A stretch of 64,000 bases of DNA from Colias croceus (GCF_905220415.1 NC_059547.1:12501-76500), one strand, 5' to 3'; positions 1-10,269 are shown, numbered from the stretch's first letter. Program-made: numbers and translations. Notes: generated from the sequence alone by a model not told the origin.

Positions 1-650
1 CCTAACCTAACCTAACCTAACCTAACCTAACCTAACCTAACCTAACCTAACCTAACCTAACCTAACCTAACCTAACCTAACCTAACCTAACCTAACCTAA
101 CCTAACCTAACCTAACCTAACCTAACCTAACCTAACCTAACCTAACCTAACCTAACCTAACCTAACCTAACCTAACCTATACCTAACCTAACCTAACCTA
201 ACCTAACCTAACCTAACCTAACCTAACCTACCTAACCTAACCTAACCTAACCTAACCTAACCTAACCTAACCTAACCTAACCTAACCTAACCTAACCTAA
301 CCTAACCTAACCTAACCTAACCTAACCTAACCTAACCTAACCTAACCTAACCTAACCTAACCTAACCTAACCTAACCTAACCTAACCTAACCTAACCTAA
401 CCTAACCTAACCTAACCTAACCTAACCTAACCTAACCTAACCTAACCTAACCTAACCTAACCTAACCTAACCTAACCTAACCTAACCTAACCTAACCTAA
501 CCTAACCTAACCTAACCTAACCTAACCTAACCTAACCTAACCTAACCTAACCTAACCTAACCTAACCTAACCTAACCTAACCTAACCTAACCTAACCTAA
601 CCTAACCTAACCTAACCTAACCTAACCTAACCTAACCTAACCTAACCTAA
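1..650. repeat. Terminal telomeric repeat tract (CCTAA)n
   Basis: About 130 head-to-tail copies of CCTAA, the C-rich strand of the arthropod TTAGG telomere repeat. The C-rich strand reads 5' to 3' from the left edge, so the chromosome end lies to the left. The array is almost perfect. Two irregular units are visible: a CCTATACCTAA near 176-186 and a missing A near 230. The tract stops at 650 where the TRAS-like element begins (CCCACCAGTAATC...). Confidence 0.97.
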
Positions 651-2114
651 CCCACCAGTAATCACCTAGACTATACACGTTCAACATTGGCTCCGCGAAA
701 TAAAATTATTAAAAATAGTAATTTTAGAGCCACGCGCGTAAAAGTGAGTTATCGCATTTATAACATAACTATTAACAATATCCAGTGTTTGTAGTGTCTG
801 GAGCGGACGGGATTCATTCCAGGGAAGGAGCACACTTCGGAAGGCTATAACACCCACAGCTTGCGTCGCGCCAAAAAGGTTTTTATATCAACACGTAGGC
901 CTAATTGTGACCAATTTTTCGACACCACCATCTTGGCGATCGGGTACACGGTTGGGAAGTTATTAAGATCCAAACTTGGCACGTGTAACCCTTTTTCGAC
1001 TTAGTAACGTCGTTCTTACATATTACGTCAAACGGAAGGCATTTGACCTCAATACGGCCACGACATCACAACAAAACAAGCTAACGTTAGGCAACCTCTA
1101 TTTGGCTTAGCGACGCAAAACACAAACTATAATTGAAGACCCCGAAGCCGCCTGCGGTATTTATTATTTATTTAACATCACCAGTCTGCAGTCCAGCGCT
1201 GACACTCCACCACCAGAAGCTGAGAAACCTACTACCCGTGTTAGGCTTGTTCGAACCGGGAGTCCATACTCTTTCACTTCGTGAAATTCCCCCCCCCCCT
1301 CCGGAAAACACAAACCTCACCCCCCCTCAACCTAAACTCCTAAGCTGTTGGAGCAACACCCTCGTGTAAGGGCTAATTCAACTCGCCTTCTCAAGAGCAA
1401 TCTTTTGGCCCCAACAGTTAACCCCCCCCTCGAGAAAACACACACCCCACCCCCCTCATCCCAAACTCCTAAGCTGTTGGAGCAACACCCCCGTGTAAGG
1501 GCTCATTGAAGTCGCCTTCTCAAGAGCAATCTTTTGGCCCCAACAGTTAAACTCCCCCCCTCGAGAAAACACACACCCCACCCCCCCTCATCCTAAACAC
1601 CTAAGCTGTTGGACAAACACCCCCGTGTAAGGGCTCATTCAACAGGCCTTCTCAAGATCTGTACTTTGGCCCCAACAGTTACCCCCCCCCCCCCCGAAAA
1701 AAAAAAAAACCCCCTTACCCCAATCTCCTAAGCTGCTAGACCAAGAACAACCACGTGGTTCCAAAAGCTCAATATCCCCTCCCTTTTGAAGTTTACCTCA
1801 CCCCCCTCACACTATCTTATAAACCTCTGGGCCGATACCCTTCGTGTTTGGGTTTATTTTACTCAACACGAGGAGAGGAAGAACTTGGCCCCAACGGTTT
1901 TTCACTAAGCAACCACACCTTCAGCGACACTCACCACCACCTAGGAGAGAAATCTCCGGCGCGTATCTGGGTGTACTCGTCACCATCAGTCACCGGCGCA
2001 TAACACCAGCGTCCCCGTCATCTACTTTATAAGTACCTTTAATTAATTTTAAGTTAACTTTAAGCTATTTTTTAACTAATTTAATATTAATAAATAAAAA
2101 AAATAAAAATAAAA
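651..2114 (+). promoter_or_regulatory. 5' leader/UTR of the TRAS-like element
   Basis: Non-coding leader between the telomere repeat and the ORF1 start. The first 470 bp are mixed sequence; about 1190-1900 is pyrimidine-rich and carries the tandem repeats listed separately; 2030-2114 is very AT-rich just before the ORF1 ATG. Non-LTR elements carry their promoter inside the transcribed leader, so promoter activity is expected here. I see no TATA box and cannot place the transcription start. Confidence 0.6.
1288..1900 (+). repeat. Tandem repeats of about 130 bp in the LINE 5' leader
   Basis: Three clear copies start near 1288, 1424 and 1553. Each begins with a C-run, then a short A/C-rich stretch, then a conserved core CCTAAGCTGTTGGAGCAACA, then GTGTAAGGGCT, CTTCTCAAGA and TTTGGCCCCAACAGTTA. 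A decayed fourth copy starts near 1682 (CCTAAGCTGCTAGACCAA), and a fifth at about 1795-1900 keeps the end CTTGGCCCCAACGGTTT. A still weaker relative may lie at about 1215-1250. Such monomer arrays in LINE leaders commonly carry promoter activity; that role is inferred here. Confidence 0.8.
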
Positions 2115-4193
2115 ATGTCAAGCAAAAGCGAACCAATCTCTAAAACTTCCCGCAACCAAGCCGCGGAGGTGCCTAGCAGGCCAACGCGCACTTTGCGCGA
2201 AAAGGCTCTGGTGAAAGCAGCCATGACTCTGCCACCAACCACATCTAAAACAACAGCCCCAAAGCCCCTACCACCTTTACCGGAACCGGAATCGCCGCCA
2301 CAGTCATCCGCATTACAGATGGACGACCTCAAAATGCAAGATTCACTGGCTGCAGGTGGCGACACCCAAGATGAGATGGAGACCTCGTCGGTGGGATCTG
2401 AGACATCCATCGGGAGGCGAGTGAGTCTCCTCTACACGTCTCCCAAAAGGGGCACAGGAGTTGAAATGGACGTGGCAACAAAGGTTGCAAATGACTTGCT
2501 TCTCAGAGGCAAAGAATCTTTAGAGACGGCTGGAAATATGAAGAGAGAAAACAAGACAGTTGCCCTCAACAGCTTGCAGGGGCTGTACGAAACTGTCTTG
2601 TCTCTGGCTGACTCACGTTCGAGACATAAATTCAACCTTGAAAAAGAACGCTCACGCCACGCACAAGAGCTGGTGCGAGTGGAGAGGGCCCACTCTGCAG
2701 AAGTGAAGCAAATCAAGGAGGCCCTCCTCTCGGAAGTGAGTCTCGCGAGAGCAGGCATCACGGAAACCCTAAAAGAGACGCAAGCTGTACGCAGCTGGCT
2801 AGGGTACGAGACCGTGGAACCCTTCAGTCAGCTGAAGGAGCTTCACCGGGAGACTGGCAACCTCGTTGCCGAAATCAAAACAAAACTCTCTGCCAAGGAG
2901 CTCGGCAGCGAATCCACGGACGATAAATTAAGCTCCCTGGAAAAAAAGGTCCAAAGTCTTAACAATGGCATCGGACACTTATCAAACCAGCTGGCCGAGC
3001 TCACAAAATTACTGACATCCTCAGGCGGAGAGGGGTCTACCCGAGAAGCTCCTATCCAAAAAACATTGTGCCTATCTCAAATAATAAACAATCTTGACGC
3101 AATCTCCCTAAAAATAGACAACCTCCCTCAACCACCCCCTCCACTCCCCCCTACACCACTGCCGACAGAACAGCTATCTGATGACCTGAAGCGTGTCTTT
3201 CACCGCCTTGACCAAATGTGCACAGAAATACGCGAGCTGCGCGAAACGACCAGCGCACAACCCCCACCCTCACAAACAGCTCACAACCTGGGCACGGAGC
3301 TGGCAATGGCGGAAGTAAAGAAGACGTTGGCTTCCATACAAAAGGGAGTCACGGGTCTTAATACGGCTGACAGACCAACAAAAGGGCCAATCACCTACGC
3401 CCAGGCAGTGGCAAAAACACCGCCACCACGACTCCCTAACCATACCCTCATTATCTCCTCGACGGACCCCAAACACACTGGGGAACAGGTTATCGAGAGA
3501 GTTAGGGGGGCCCTCGATCTTACCAAAACGGGGGCCAAAGTGGAAAAAGTTAGGAAAGCCAAAAATCAGAAGGTCGTTCTGAGCTGTCCAAGCTCAGACG
3601 ACCTAAATCTGATCAAAAACCAGGTCAACAGTAGCAAGGGGTTATCGGCACAGGAGCCGAAACCAATAAATCCTCTTGTCTGCATCAGAGGGGTACTGTC
3701 CTGTCACAAGGACGAGGAAATAATTGAACTTTTAAAAACTCAAAACAAACACCTGATGAGTGAACTGGACCAGAAAAATTCAATATTAAAGGTGCGGTAT
3801 AGGAAGCGCGCGAGAAACCCGCACGAGTGCCACCCTGTCTTGGAGGTCTCTCCAGAATGTTGGAAGGCACTCTGCAAGGCAGAAAAAGTTTACGTGGGTT
3901 TAAAAAGATGCCCCATAGAGGACCAATCCCCCTTGGTGCAGTGCTCCAAATGCCTGGGATACGGGCACACTCGAGCGCTGTGCAAGGCACAGGAGCAATC
4001 ATGCTCGTACTGTGCCAAAACCCACAAGGAGAGGGAGTGTCCTCTTAAGGCGCAAGGAAACACTCCCACGTGCGTCAACTGCCAAAAGGCCAAAAGAGAC
4101 GGCTCTGACCTGGAACACACTGCATTCAGCAGTGAGTGTCAGGAAAGACAAAAGTGGGACAACATAGCGAGGTCTCGCGTCTCCTACTGCTAA
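2115..4193 (+). CDS. ORF1 (gag-like RNA-binding protein) of the TRAS-like LINE
   Basis: 692 aa, first ATG after an AT-rich leader. The N-terminal 120 residues are basic and proline/serine-rich and probably disordered. Residues about 170-310 are rich in E, K, L and Q with heptad-like spacing, consistent with coiled coils for self-assembly. A proline-rich linker (PPPPLPPTPLP) follows at about 340. The C-terminus has three cysteine-histidine knuckles typical of R1-clade ORF1: C610-C613-H618-C623, C630-C633-H637-C642, and a longer third (C653-C656-H668-C675). In the family this protein binds element RNA, forms the ribonucleoprotein and directs it to telomeres in the nucleus. Ends 46 bp before the ORF2 ATG. 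Intact, no frameshift. High confidence in gag-like identity; function of the N-terminal half is unknown. Confidence 0.93.
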   Translation: MSSKSEPISKTSRNQAAEVPSRPTRTLREKALVKAAMTLPPTTSKTTAPKPLPPLPEPESPPQSSALQMDDLKMQDSLAAGGDTQDEMETSSVGSETSIGRRVSLLYTSPKRGTGVEMDVATKVANDLLLRGKESLETAGNMKRENKTVALNSLQGLYETVLSLADSRSRHKFNLEKERSRHAQELVRVERAHSAEVKQIKEALLSEVSLARAGITETLKETQAVRSWLGYETVEPFSQLKELHRETGNLVAEIKTKLSAKELGSESTDDKLSSLEKKVQSLNNGIGHLSNQLAELTKLLTSSGGEGSTREAPIQKTLCLSQIINNLDAISLKIDNLPQPPPPLPPTPLPTEQLSDDLKRVFHRLDQMCTEIRELRETTSAQPPPSQTAHNLGTELAMAEVKKTLASIQKGVTGLNTADRPTKGPITYAQAVAKTPPPRLPNHTLIISSTDPKHTGEQVIERVRGALDLTKTGAKVEKVRKAKNQKVVLSCPSSDDLNLIKNQVNSSKGLSAQEPKPINPLVCIRGVLSCHKDEEIIELLKTQNKHLMSELDQKNSILKVRYRKRARNPHECHPVLEVSPECWKALCKAEKVYVGLKRCPIEDQSPLVQCSKCLGYGHTRALCKAQEQSCSYCAKTHKERECPLKAQGNTPTCVNCQKAKRDGSDLEHTAFSSECQERQKWDNIARSRVSYC

Positions 4194-4239
4194 GGTCACC
4201 CTAACTACACCCGGGCAATCAGAATCCCCATCCACAAGT

Positions 4240-7200
4240 ATGCGCAAAAGGGAGCTTAAGTTCATACAAGCAAACCTACAGCGCTCAAAACTAGCGACAG
4301 TCGAACTGCTCCAGGCTGCCCAAAAGGAAAACATTTCAATAGCACTAGTCCAGGAGCCATACGTAGGCAGGACCGGTGTTGTGAAACAATGCAGTGGCAC
4401 TCAAGTCATCCAGTGCACCTTGGGCCGCCAAAAACCAGTGAAGGCTGCGGTAATTGTTCTGGGAACAGAGCTAGAGGTCATACACGATCCTCAGCTGGTG
4501 ACCGAGAATGTGGCCGCGGTCCTCATCAAAGCAGGGCGACTGAAGCTAGGAATAATTTCCATCTACCTGGAAGGGGATCAGGACATCAACCCATACATAT
4601 CACGCATCAAACTAGTCTGTGATAAATTACCAACAGACAATCTGGTGGTTGCGGGCGACATCAACGCCTGGAGCCACTGGTGGGGCAGCAACTCCGAGGA
4701 CCACCGTGGTAAAGATTTCAACAATTTCCTAAGTGAGATGAACCTCCAAATTCTTAACACAGGAGCTACGCCAACCTTTGAGACCTACAGGGGCGACAGG
4801 CTGTACACAAGTATAGTAGATGTAACTGTGTGCAGCCTGCCACTCCTCGGGAAGATCTCTGGCTGGCAAGTCCGCAGAGGTTTAACAACATCCGATCACA
4901 ACGCTATAACTTTCGGTATGCGTCTGGAGACAGCCCTGGAAAGCATCAAACCTGTCACCACGCGCATATACAACACAAGGAAAGCGAAGTGGACGGACTT
5001 CAACGGTTCTTTCCGGTCAGGACTCTCTGAAAAAGACATCACATCCACCCGAATAGGGAATATTTCAAACCCGGAAGAACTGGAGGAATCTCTCGCAATT
5101 TATGTTGAAATCATCCATAAAGCGTGTGAAACGGCAATCCCAAAAGTTGGTATAAACAAGGGAGAGCCTAAGCCACCCTGGTGGTCCCCCTCTCTAGAAG
5201 ATCTGAAAAGAGAGGTACTCCGCAAAAAACGGAGAATTAAAAATGCAGCTGCCAGTCGCAGACTGTTTGTCATAAACGAATACACTCACGCTAGGGAGGA
5301 ATACAAAACCAAGGCAGCTGAGGCAGCAACCCAAAGCTGGAAAGAATTTTGTGAGACACAAGACCGTGAGAGTATGTGGGACGGAATCTACAGAGTCATA
5401 AGGAAAACGGCCAGAAAACAAGAAGACCTGCTGTTAAGGGACTCCGCCGGCTTAACGCTTTCCCCGGAGCAATCGGCGGAACTCCTGGCCCAGACTTTTT
5501 ACCCTCGTGACACTGTAGATTCCGAAACGGAACATCAGACCCTGGTGAGAAACCTGTCTGAAAACAGGAAATCCACGGACATCGAAGACCTATCCGCCGA
5601 TGATCCCCCATTTACGGCCGCGGAACTGGAAACAGTCCTAAACAGGCTTAATCCAAAGAAGGCTCCCGGCCCTGACGGGCTCACGGCAGATATATGCACA
5701 GCTGCAATTCGCTGTGACAGAGAGGTGTTCCTGGCGCTGGCCAACAAATGTCTGGCGCTAGAGCACTTCCCGAAGCAGTGGAAGGTAGCGCACGTGTGCA
5801 TCATCCGTAAACCAGGGAAAGATGATTACACCCACCCAAAATCCTACAGGCCAATTGGTCTCTTATCGGTCCTAGGCAAAATAGTTGAAAAACTCACAGT
5901 CACCAGACTGCAATGGCTCTTCCTCCCTACCCTAAACAACAAGCAATACGGGTTCACTCCTCAGCGTAGCACAGAAGACGCCCTCTATGACCTTCTACAA
6001 CATATCAACACACAGGTAAGTTACAAGAAAATTGTGCTTATGGTGTCGTTGGACATAGAGGGGGCTTTTGACAACGCGTGGTGGCCTGCCCTAAAGAAAC
6101 AACTTATTAACAAGAGGTGCCCAAAAAACCTTTACGGCCTTATAACATCCTACCTTTGTGACAGGACAGTCAGGGTCAATTACGCAAGAGCAGTATTCGA
6201 AAGGGGCACCAACAAAGGGTGCATCCAGGGCTCCATAGGAGGGCCTACCTTCTGGAACCTAATTTTAGATACGCTCCTCCAAAAACTAAATAGCCTAGGC
6301 GTCTACTGCCAAGCATTTGCAGATGACGTAGTCCTAATATTCTCAGCCCCGACAGTCGAAAAAATTCAAAGCACAGCCAACACCACCTTAGAGGCTGTGC
6401 AAACATGGGGAAAACAAAATAAGTTGAACTTTGCCGCACACAAGACCAATGCGATGATAATAACTCGTAAACTAAAATACGACCTCCCCATAATAAACAT
6501 GTCAGGGATCCAGCTAAAACTCGTAAAAGAAATAAAGTTGCTGGGTCTTATCATCGACTGCAAACTCACCTTTAACTCACACGTGGCGGCCACTTGTAGA
6601 AAGGCAGCCGACATATATAAACAGCTAGCGTGTGCAGCAAAAGTGAGTTGGGGTCTAAACAAAGAGATAATAAGGACCATATATGTGTCGGTGATAGAGC
6701 CAATCGTGCTATACGCGGCAAGCGCGTGGTATCCTGCAGCGGAAAAACTATCAATCAGAGACCAACTGTCCTCGCTGCAGAGAGGCTTTGCAATAAAGAT
6801 TTGCAAAGCCTATCGCACGGTGTCTCTAACATCGGCGCTCATACTTTCCGGGTTGCTGCCACTCGACCTCAGGGTCCAGGAAGCGGCAGCCTTCTTCAAA
6901 ATCAAAAAAGGCTACTCGGAGGAGCATATCCCGCCAGGAAGAGAGGTGGAGCAAAAAGTGGGATATCTCCACAACCCACATCCCTCAACTCTGATAATAA
7001 CAGAGTTCGAGCGTCTTGAAAATCTGGATCCAAATACTTTGGAGACCTATCATGTAGTCGGTCCCCAAATCTTCACCGACGGCAGCAAAATAGAGGGGAA
7101 GGTAGGTGCTGCCCTAACATGGTGGGACAAAGGTAAAGAGACCAGGTACTCCACCTTCCGACTAGAGTCACACAACACTGTCTTCCAATCGGAGATGTAT

Positions 7201-10200
7201 GCGCTCTACAGAGCGGTCAAGATGGCAAGGAGCTCAAAAGCCAAAACTGTAAATATCATGAGCGACTCAAGATCTTCGCTTGAGCTTTTAAAAAATCCAT
7301 GTGTTACACACCAACTAGCTCTGGAGATTAAAAAACTCATCGCGGAAACCCGAGCAGAAGACAGAGAGGTGAGACTCTTCTGGCTAAGGGCTCACGTGGG
7401 AACACCCGGGAATGAGAGAGCAGACCAACTAGCAAAAAAGGCTGCTCTCACCAAAAAGACGGCCCCTGATTACAGTAAAGTGCCCCTTTCATACATTAAG
7501 CGGAAAATCAGGGAGGTAACAATTCAAAAATGGCAACAACGCTACGAATCCTCCACCACAGGGTCGGTCACCCAGGCATTTCTGCCGACCGTCTCTTCTG
7601 CGAGACGAGTACTGAAGGACACCACATTGACACCAACTTTAGTCCAAGTCTTAACTGGCCATGGAGGATTCGCGGCCTATTTACACAGATTCAACCTAAT
7701 AGACAGCCCATCCTGCGTCTGCGACTCGTCGTGCCACGAGACCATCTGGCACATTTTATTCGAGTGCCCAAGATTTGGTGGAGACAGACTCTCACTCGAA
7801 ATTCAAACTCAGACCCAACTGAGCCAAGAGTCTCTACCCACCATCATGGAGACTGAGAGTCTGAGGAAGCCATTCCTGGCCTTTGCCGCTAAAATCGCAC
7901 GAGTCGCAGCAATAAACAACGGCTCAACAATTGCATCCAAGGATTTGCCCCACCAACCACAAGTCCCCACCCCTACAACGCCTGCAAACAGTAGGCCACT
8001 CATCACAACCACAGCAGGTCTAAATAACGTTATTACCCCAGCGCCGACAAACTCCAGTGAACAACTACTGGAGTGCGCCAAAGTAGGGGTACCAAAACTG
8101 AGAGTTCGTAGCATCGCACTCTTCATGGACAACGACAATGAGTCATTTGGAATTTCCTTCTGCCGGGAAATCACAAACAATCAGCTGGCCATCTCACCCG
8201 GCCTCGCAGCTCTGCGGTTTGGAAGTACCAACAAAGCCGTGATGAAGCGTAGTAGCTACATAGCTCTTCCTCTGGCAACATTCATGGGCCACTCCTGCCG
8301 GGTGGTACGATTGCAAAACAAGGCGGTCGTACTCCTCGAATGGAAAGTCGAGTCCCCATTCACCCAGGCATGTTTGATACTTACCAGTCTTGCGCAGAGT
8401 TGCCAATCAGCGGGAGCACACCTACCCCGCATTATTAGCGTCGACGCTATGGCCATCGGGTATCAGAAAGGTGAAGTTGTGGACCGTTGCGGATGCGTCA
8501 CTGCCTCAAAACATTATGAGGTAATAGTTTATGAAGACCGAGGGGAAAACTTAGACTACCTCAAACCCCACGTACGCGCCGCATCGACCGCACCATATCA
8601 CCTACCCACCGGCGTCAACCATCCACCAACAATCAGTGGCTCAGAGCGGCTACAACAAAAAATTGCAGCCGAAAGGCTCTCAGCATTAGAGAGTAGTCGA
8701 AGTCCAAAAGAGTGCCCTGAAACCCGGAGCCGAATGAAGGCCCTCTCTGACTTCTTTAAAGTAGTCATGGGTCGGCCAACTGAAGGCAACCCGAGTGGAA
8801 GGCAAACCTCAGCTGTGGAGAGATTTTTAACTCCAAACAAGGCCACAGAACGGCCAACGGATAGGACAAAGCGAACTCGGGCTGATTTCGGGCAAATCAA
8901 TTCACCACAATACAGAACCGTCGCAAAACCCCTCGACCACATTATCAACGCCTTTCTGGAATTCCGCGCTATCATCGAGGCAACCAGAGAGGTCAGTCTG
9001 GCAACATGCAGAAACATCATGCATGCCTATCAGCTTAACAACCTTGCGCTGCTAAGGGTCAGACTCGAGGAGGCGGACGCAGCCATCTATAACAACGCAA
9101 CATCTAAAGTCATACATGGACAAATGTCCGGTCCTTACATGGCTGCGTTCAGCTCTAGCGTTGGTTTTGTTCCTATAGACGAGAATGCACTCAAAATCAA
9201 GGGAACCACCACTTTTAAAACCCCCGAGGGAGATCCCATCGTCGTGACCGCCCGTTGCACCAAGATTATGCTGGATGACAGGATCCTGGACATGGCAAAA
9301 ACCATTGCCCCGGGTCCTGACATCTCGGCGTACGGGAGTGACTGGGTGGTACCCGACATCAAGTGGATCAACGGAGTGCCGGGCTGCGGCAAAACAACAT
9401 ATTTGGTAAAACACTTCGACGAGACCAATGATGTAATTGCGACAACCACAGTAGAGGCGGCAAAAGATCTGAGAGAGAAGCTAGCGCACCGCATAAAAGG
9501 AGAGGAAAAAATACGAGTGCGCACAATAGCTTCAATCCTCACAAATGGATTCAGGGGGTCCTTCAGTTGTAAACGGTTAACCGTGGACGAAGCCCTCATG
9601 AACCATTTTGGCTCTATAATTATGGCCGCCAAGCTGTCTGGCGCAGTGGAAGTGGTCTTAGTCGGAGATGTAAACCAACTGCCGTTTATCGACAGAGATA
9701 ATCTCTTTCACATGAGATACTGTCGGCCCGACTCTATCACAATGATCCACCAAAACTTACTTTGCACACACCGCAATCCGATGGATGTTGCCTTCGCCCT
9801 CAGTGAAGTGTACTCTGGCATATACTCATCTCAGCCCAGAGTGCACTCATTAATCCAAAAGGGATATAGAGATGCGGTTATCCCAAGATCCTTGGAAAAT
9901 ACCCTCTACCTCGTACACACACAGGAGGAAAAGAGCACCCTTTCCAACCAGGGCTATGGAGCGGGGTCGGGTTCCCGCATCTTAACCATCCACGAGGCAC
10001 AAGGCCTAACGTACGAAACCGTCTTCATCCTGAAATCAAACGCCAAAAAACTCAGCCTGCACGACAGTGTACCTCACGCGGTTGTCGCAATATCTAGACA
10101 CACCAAGACCTGTGTCTACTTCGCTGACGACTGTGGCGACGCGATCGGCAGGTTGATAGGGAGGGCACAGAGGGCCAGTACCAAGAACATCATGGAGTAC

Positions 10201-10269
10201 TGTTTAAAAATGGCCCTCAAGGATAGAAACGGCAGAGTCGTGGAGGCCCTCACAAAATCAATTAAATAA
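4240..10269 (+). CDS. ORF2 polyprotein: endonuclease - reverse transcriptase - RNase H - zinc finger - unassigned region - SF1 helicase
   Basis: 2009 aa, far longer than the roughly 1,000-1,250 aa usual for R1-clade ORF2. Domains in order: AP-like endonuclease, residues about 5-230 (E39 in VQEP, D140 and N142 in AGDIN, D219-H220 in SDH), which nicks the telomeric target; reverse transcriptase, about 460-740 (KKAPGPDG from 473, catalytic FADD at 693-696); RNase H, about 940-1070 (D947, E985, D1009, H1052, D1062 all present); zinc finger C1159/C1161/C1165/H1166/H1171/C1176; a region of about 500 aa I do not recognise (about 1190-1690); superfamily 1 helicase of RNA-virus type, about 1700-1980, with motif I GVPGCGKTT (1712-1720), motif II DEA (1783-1785), motif III GDVNQLP (from 1809), motif V HEAQG (1918-1922) and motif VI SRHT (1952-1955). 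All catalytic residues look intact. The frame is already open from 4168, overlapping the ORF1 end by 26 nt; ATG 4240 is the first ATG in it. Confidence 0.95.
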   Translation: MRKRELKFIQANLQRSKLATVELLQAAQKENISIALVQEPYVGRTGVVKQCSGTQVIQCTLGRQKPVKAAVIVLGTELEVIHDPQLVTENVAAVLIKAGRLKLGIISIYLEGDQDINPYISRIKLVCDKLPTDNLVVAGDINAWSHWWGSNSEDHRGKDFNNFLSEMNLQILNTGATPTFETYRGDRLYTSIVDVTVCSLPLLGKISGWQVRRGLTTSDHNAITFGMRLETALESIKPVTTRIYNTRKAKWTDFNGSFRSGLSEKDITSTRIGNISNPEELEESLAIYVEIIHKACETAIPKVGINKGEPKPPWWSPSLEDLKREVLRKKRRIKNAAASRRLFVINEYTHAREEYKTKAAEAATQSWKEFCETQDRESMWDGIYRVIRKTARKQEDLLLRDSAGLTLSPEQSAELLAQTFYPRDTVDSETEHQTLVRNLSENRKSTDIEDLSADDPPFTAAELETVLNRLNPKKAPGPDGLTADICTAAIRCDREVFLALANKCLALEHFPKQWKVAHVCIIRKPGKDDYTHPKSYRPIGLLSVLGKIVEKLTVTRLQWLFLPTLNNKQYGFTPQRSTEDALYDLLQHINTQVSYKKIVLMVSLDIEGAFDNAWWPALKKQLINKRCPKNLYGLITSYLCDRTVRVNYARAVFERGTNKGCIQGSIGGPTFWNLILDTLLQKLNSLGVYCQAFADDVVLIFSAPTVEKIQSTANTTLEAVQTWGKQNKLNFAAHKTNAMIITRKLKYDLPIINMSGIQLKLVKEIKLLGLIIDCKLTFNSHVAATCRKAADIYKQLACAAKVSWGLNKEIIRTIYVSVIEPIVLYAASAWYPAAEKLSIRDQLSSLQRGFAIKICKAYRTVSLTSALILSGLLPLDLRVQEAAAFFKIKKGYSEEHIPPGREVEQKVGYLHNPHPSTLIITEFERLENLDPNTLETYHVVGPQIFTDGSKIEGKVGAALTWWDKGKETRYSTFRLESHNTVFQSEMYALYRAVKMARSSKAKTVNIMSDSRSSLELLKNPCVTHQLALEIKKLIAETRAEDREVRLFWLRAHVGTPGNERADQLAKKAALTKKTAPDYSKVPLSYIKRKIREVTIQKWQQRYESSTTGSVTQAFLPTVSSARRVLKDTTLTPTLVQVLTGHGGFAAYLHRFNLIDSPSCVCDSSCHETIWHILFECPRFGGDRLSLEIQTQTQLSQESLPTIMETESLRKPFLAFAAKIARVAAINNGSTIASKDLPHQPQVPTPTTPANSRPLITTTAGLNNVITPAPTNSSEQLLECAKVGVPKLRVRSIALFMDNDNESFGISFCREITNNQLAISPGLAALRFGSTNKAVMKRSSYIALPLATFMGHSCRVVRLQNKAVVLLEWKVESPFTQACLILTSLAQSCQSAGAHLPRIISVDAMAIGYQKGEVVDRCGCVTASKHYEVIVYEDRGENLDYLKPHVRAASTAPYHLPTGVNHPPTISGSERLQQKIAAERLSALESSRSPKECPETRSRMKALSDFFKVVMGRPTEGNPSGRQTSAVERFLTPNKATERPTDRTKRTRADFGQINSPQYRTVAKPLDHIINAFLEFRAIIEATREVSLATCRNIMHAYQLNNLALLRVRLEEADAAIYNNATSKVIHGQMSGPYMAAFSSSVGFVPIDENALKIKGTTTFKTPEGDPIVVTARCTKIMLDDRILDMAKTIAPGPDISAYGSDWVVPDIKWINGVPGCGKTTYLVKHFDETNDVIATTTVEAAKDLREKLAHRIKGEEKIRVRTIASILTNGFRGSFSCKRLTVDEALMNHFGSIIMAAKLSGAVEVVLVGDVNQLPFIDRDNLFHMRYCRPDSITMIHQNLLCTHRNPMDVAFALSEVYSGIYSSQPRVHSLIQKGYRDAVIPRSLENTLYLVHTQEEKSTLSNQGYGAGSGSRILTIHEAQGLTYETVFILKSNAKKLSLHDSVPHAVVAISRHTKTCVYFADDCGDAIGRLIGRAQRASTKNIMEYCLKMALKDRNGRVVEALTKSIK

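Noticed and set aside
1..650. CRISPR-like or satellite interpretation of the CCTAA array
   Set aside because: A 5-bp unit without spacers, in arthropod telomere sequence, at a chromosome end next to a TRAS-type LINE.
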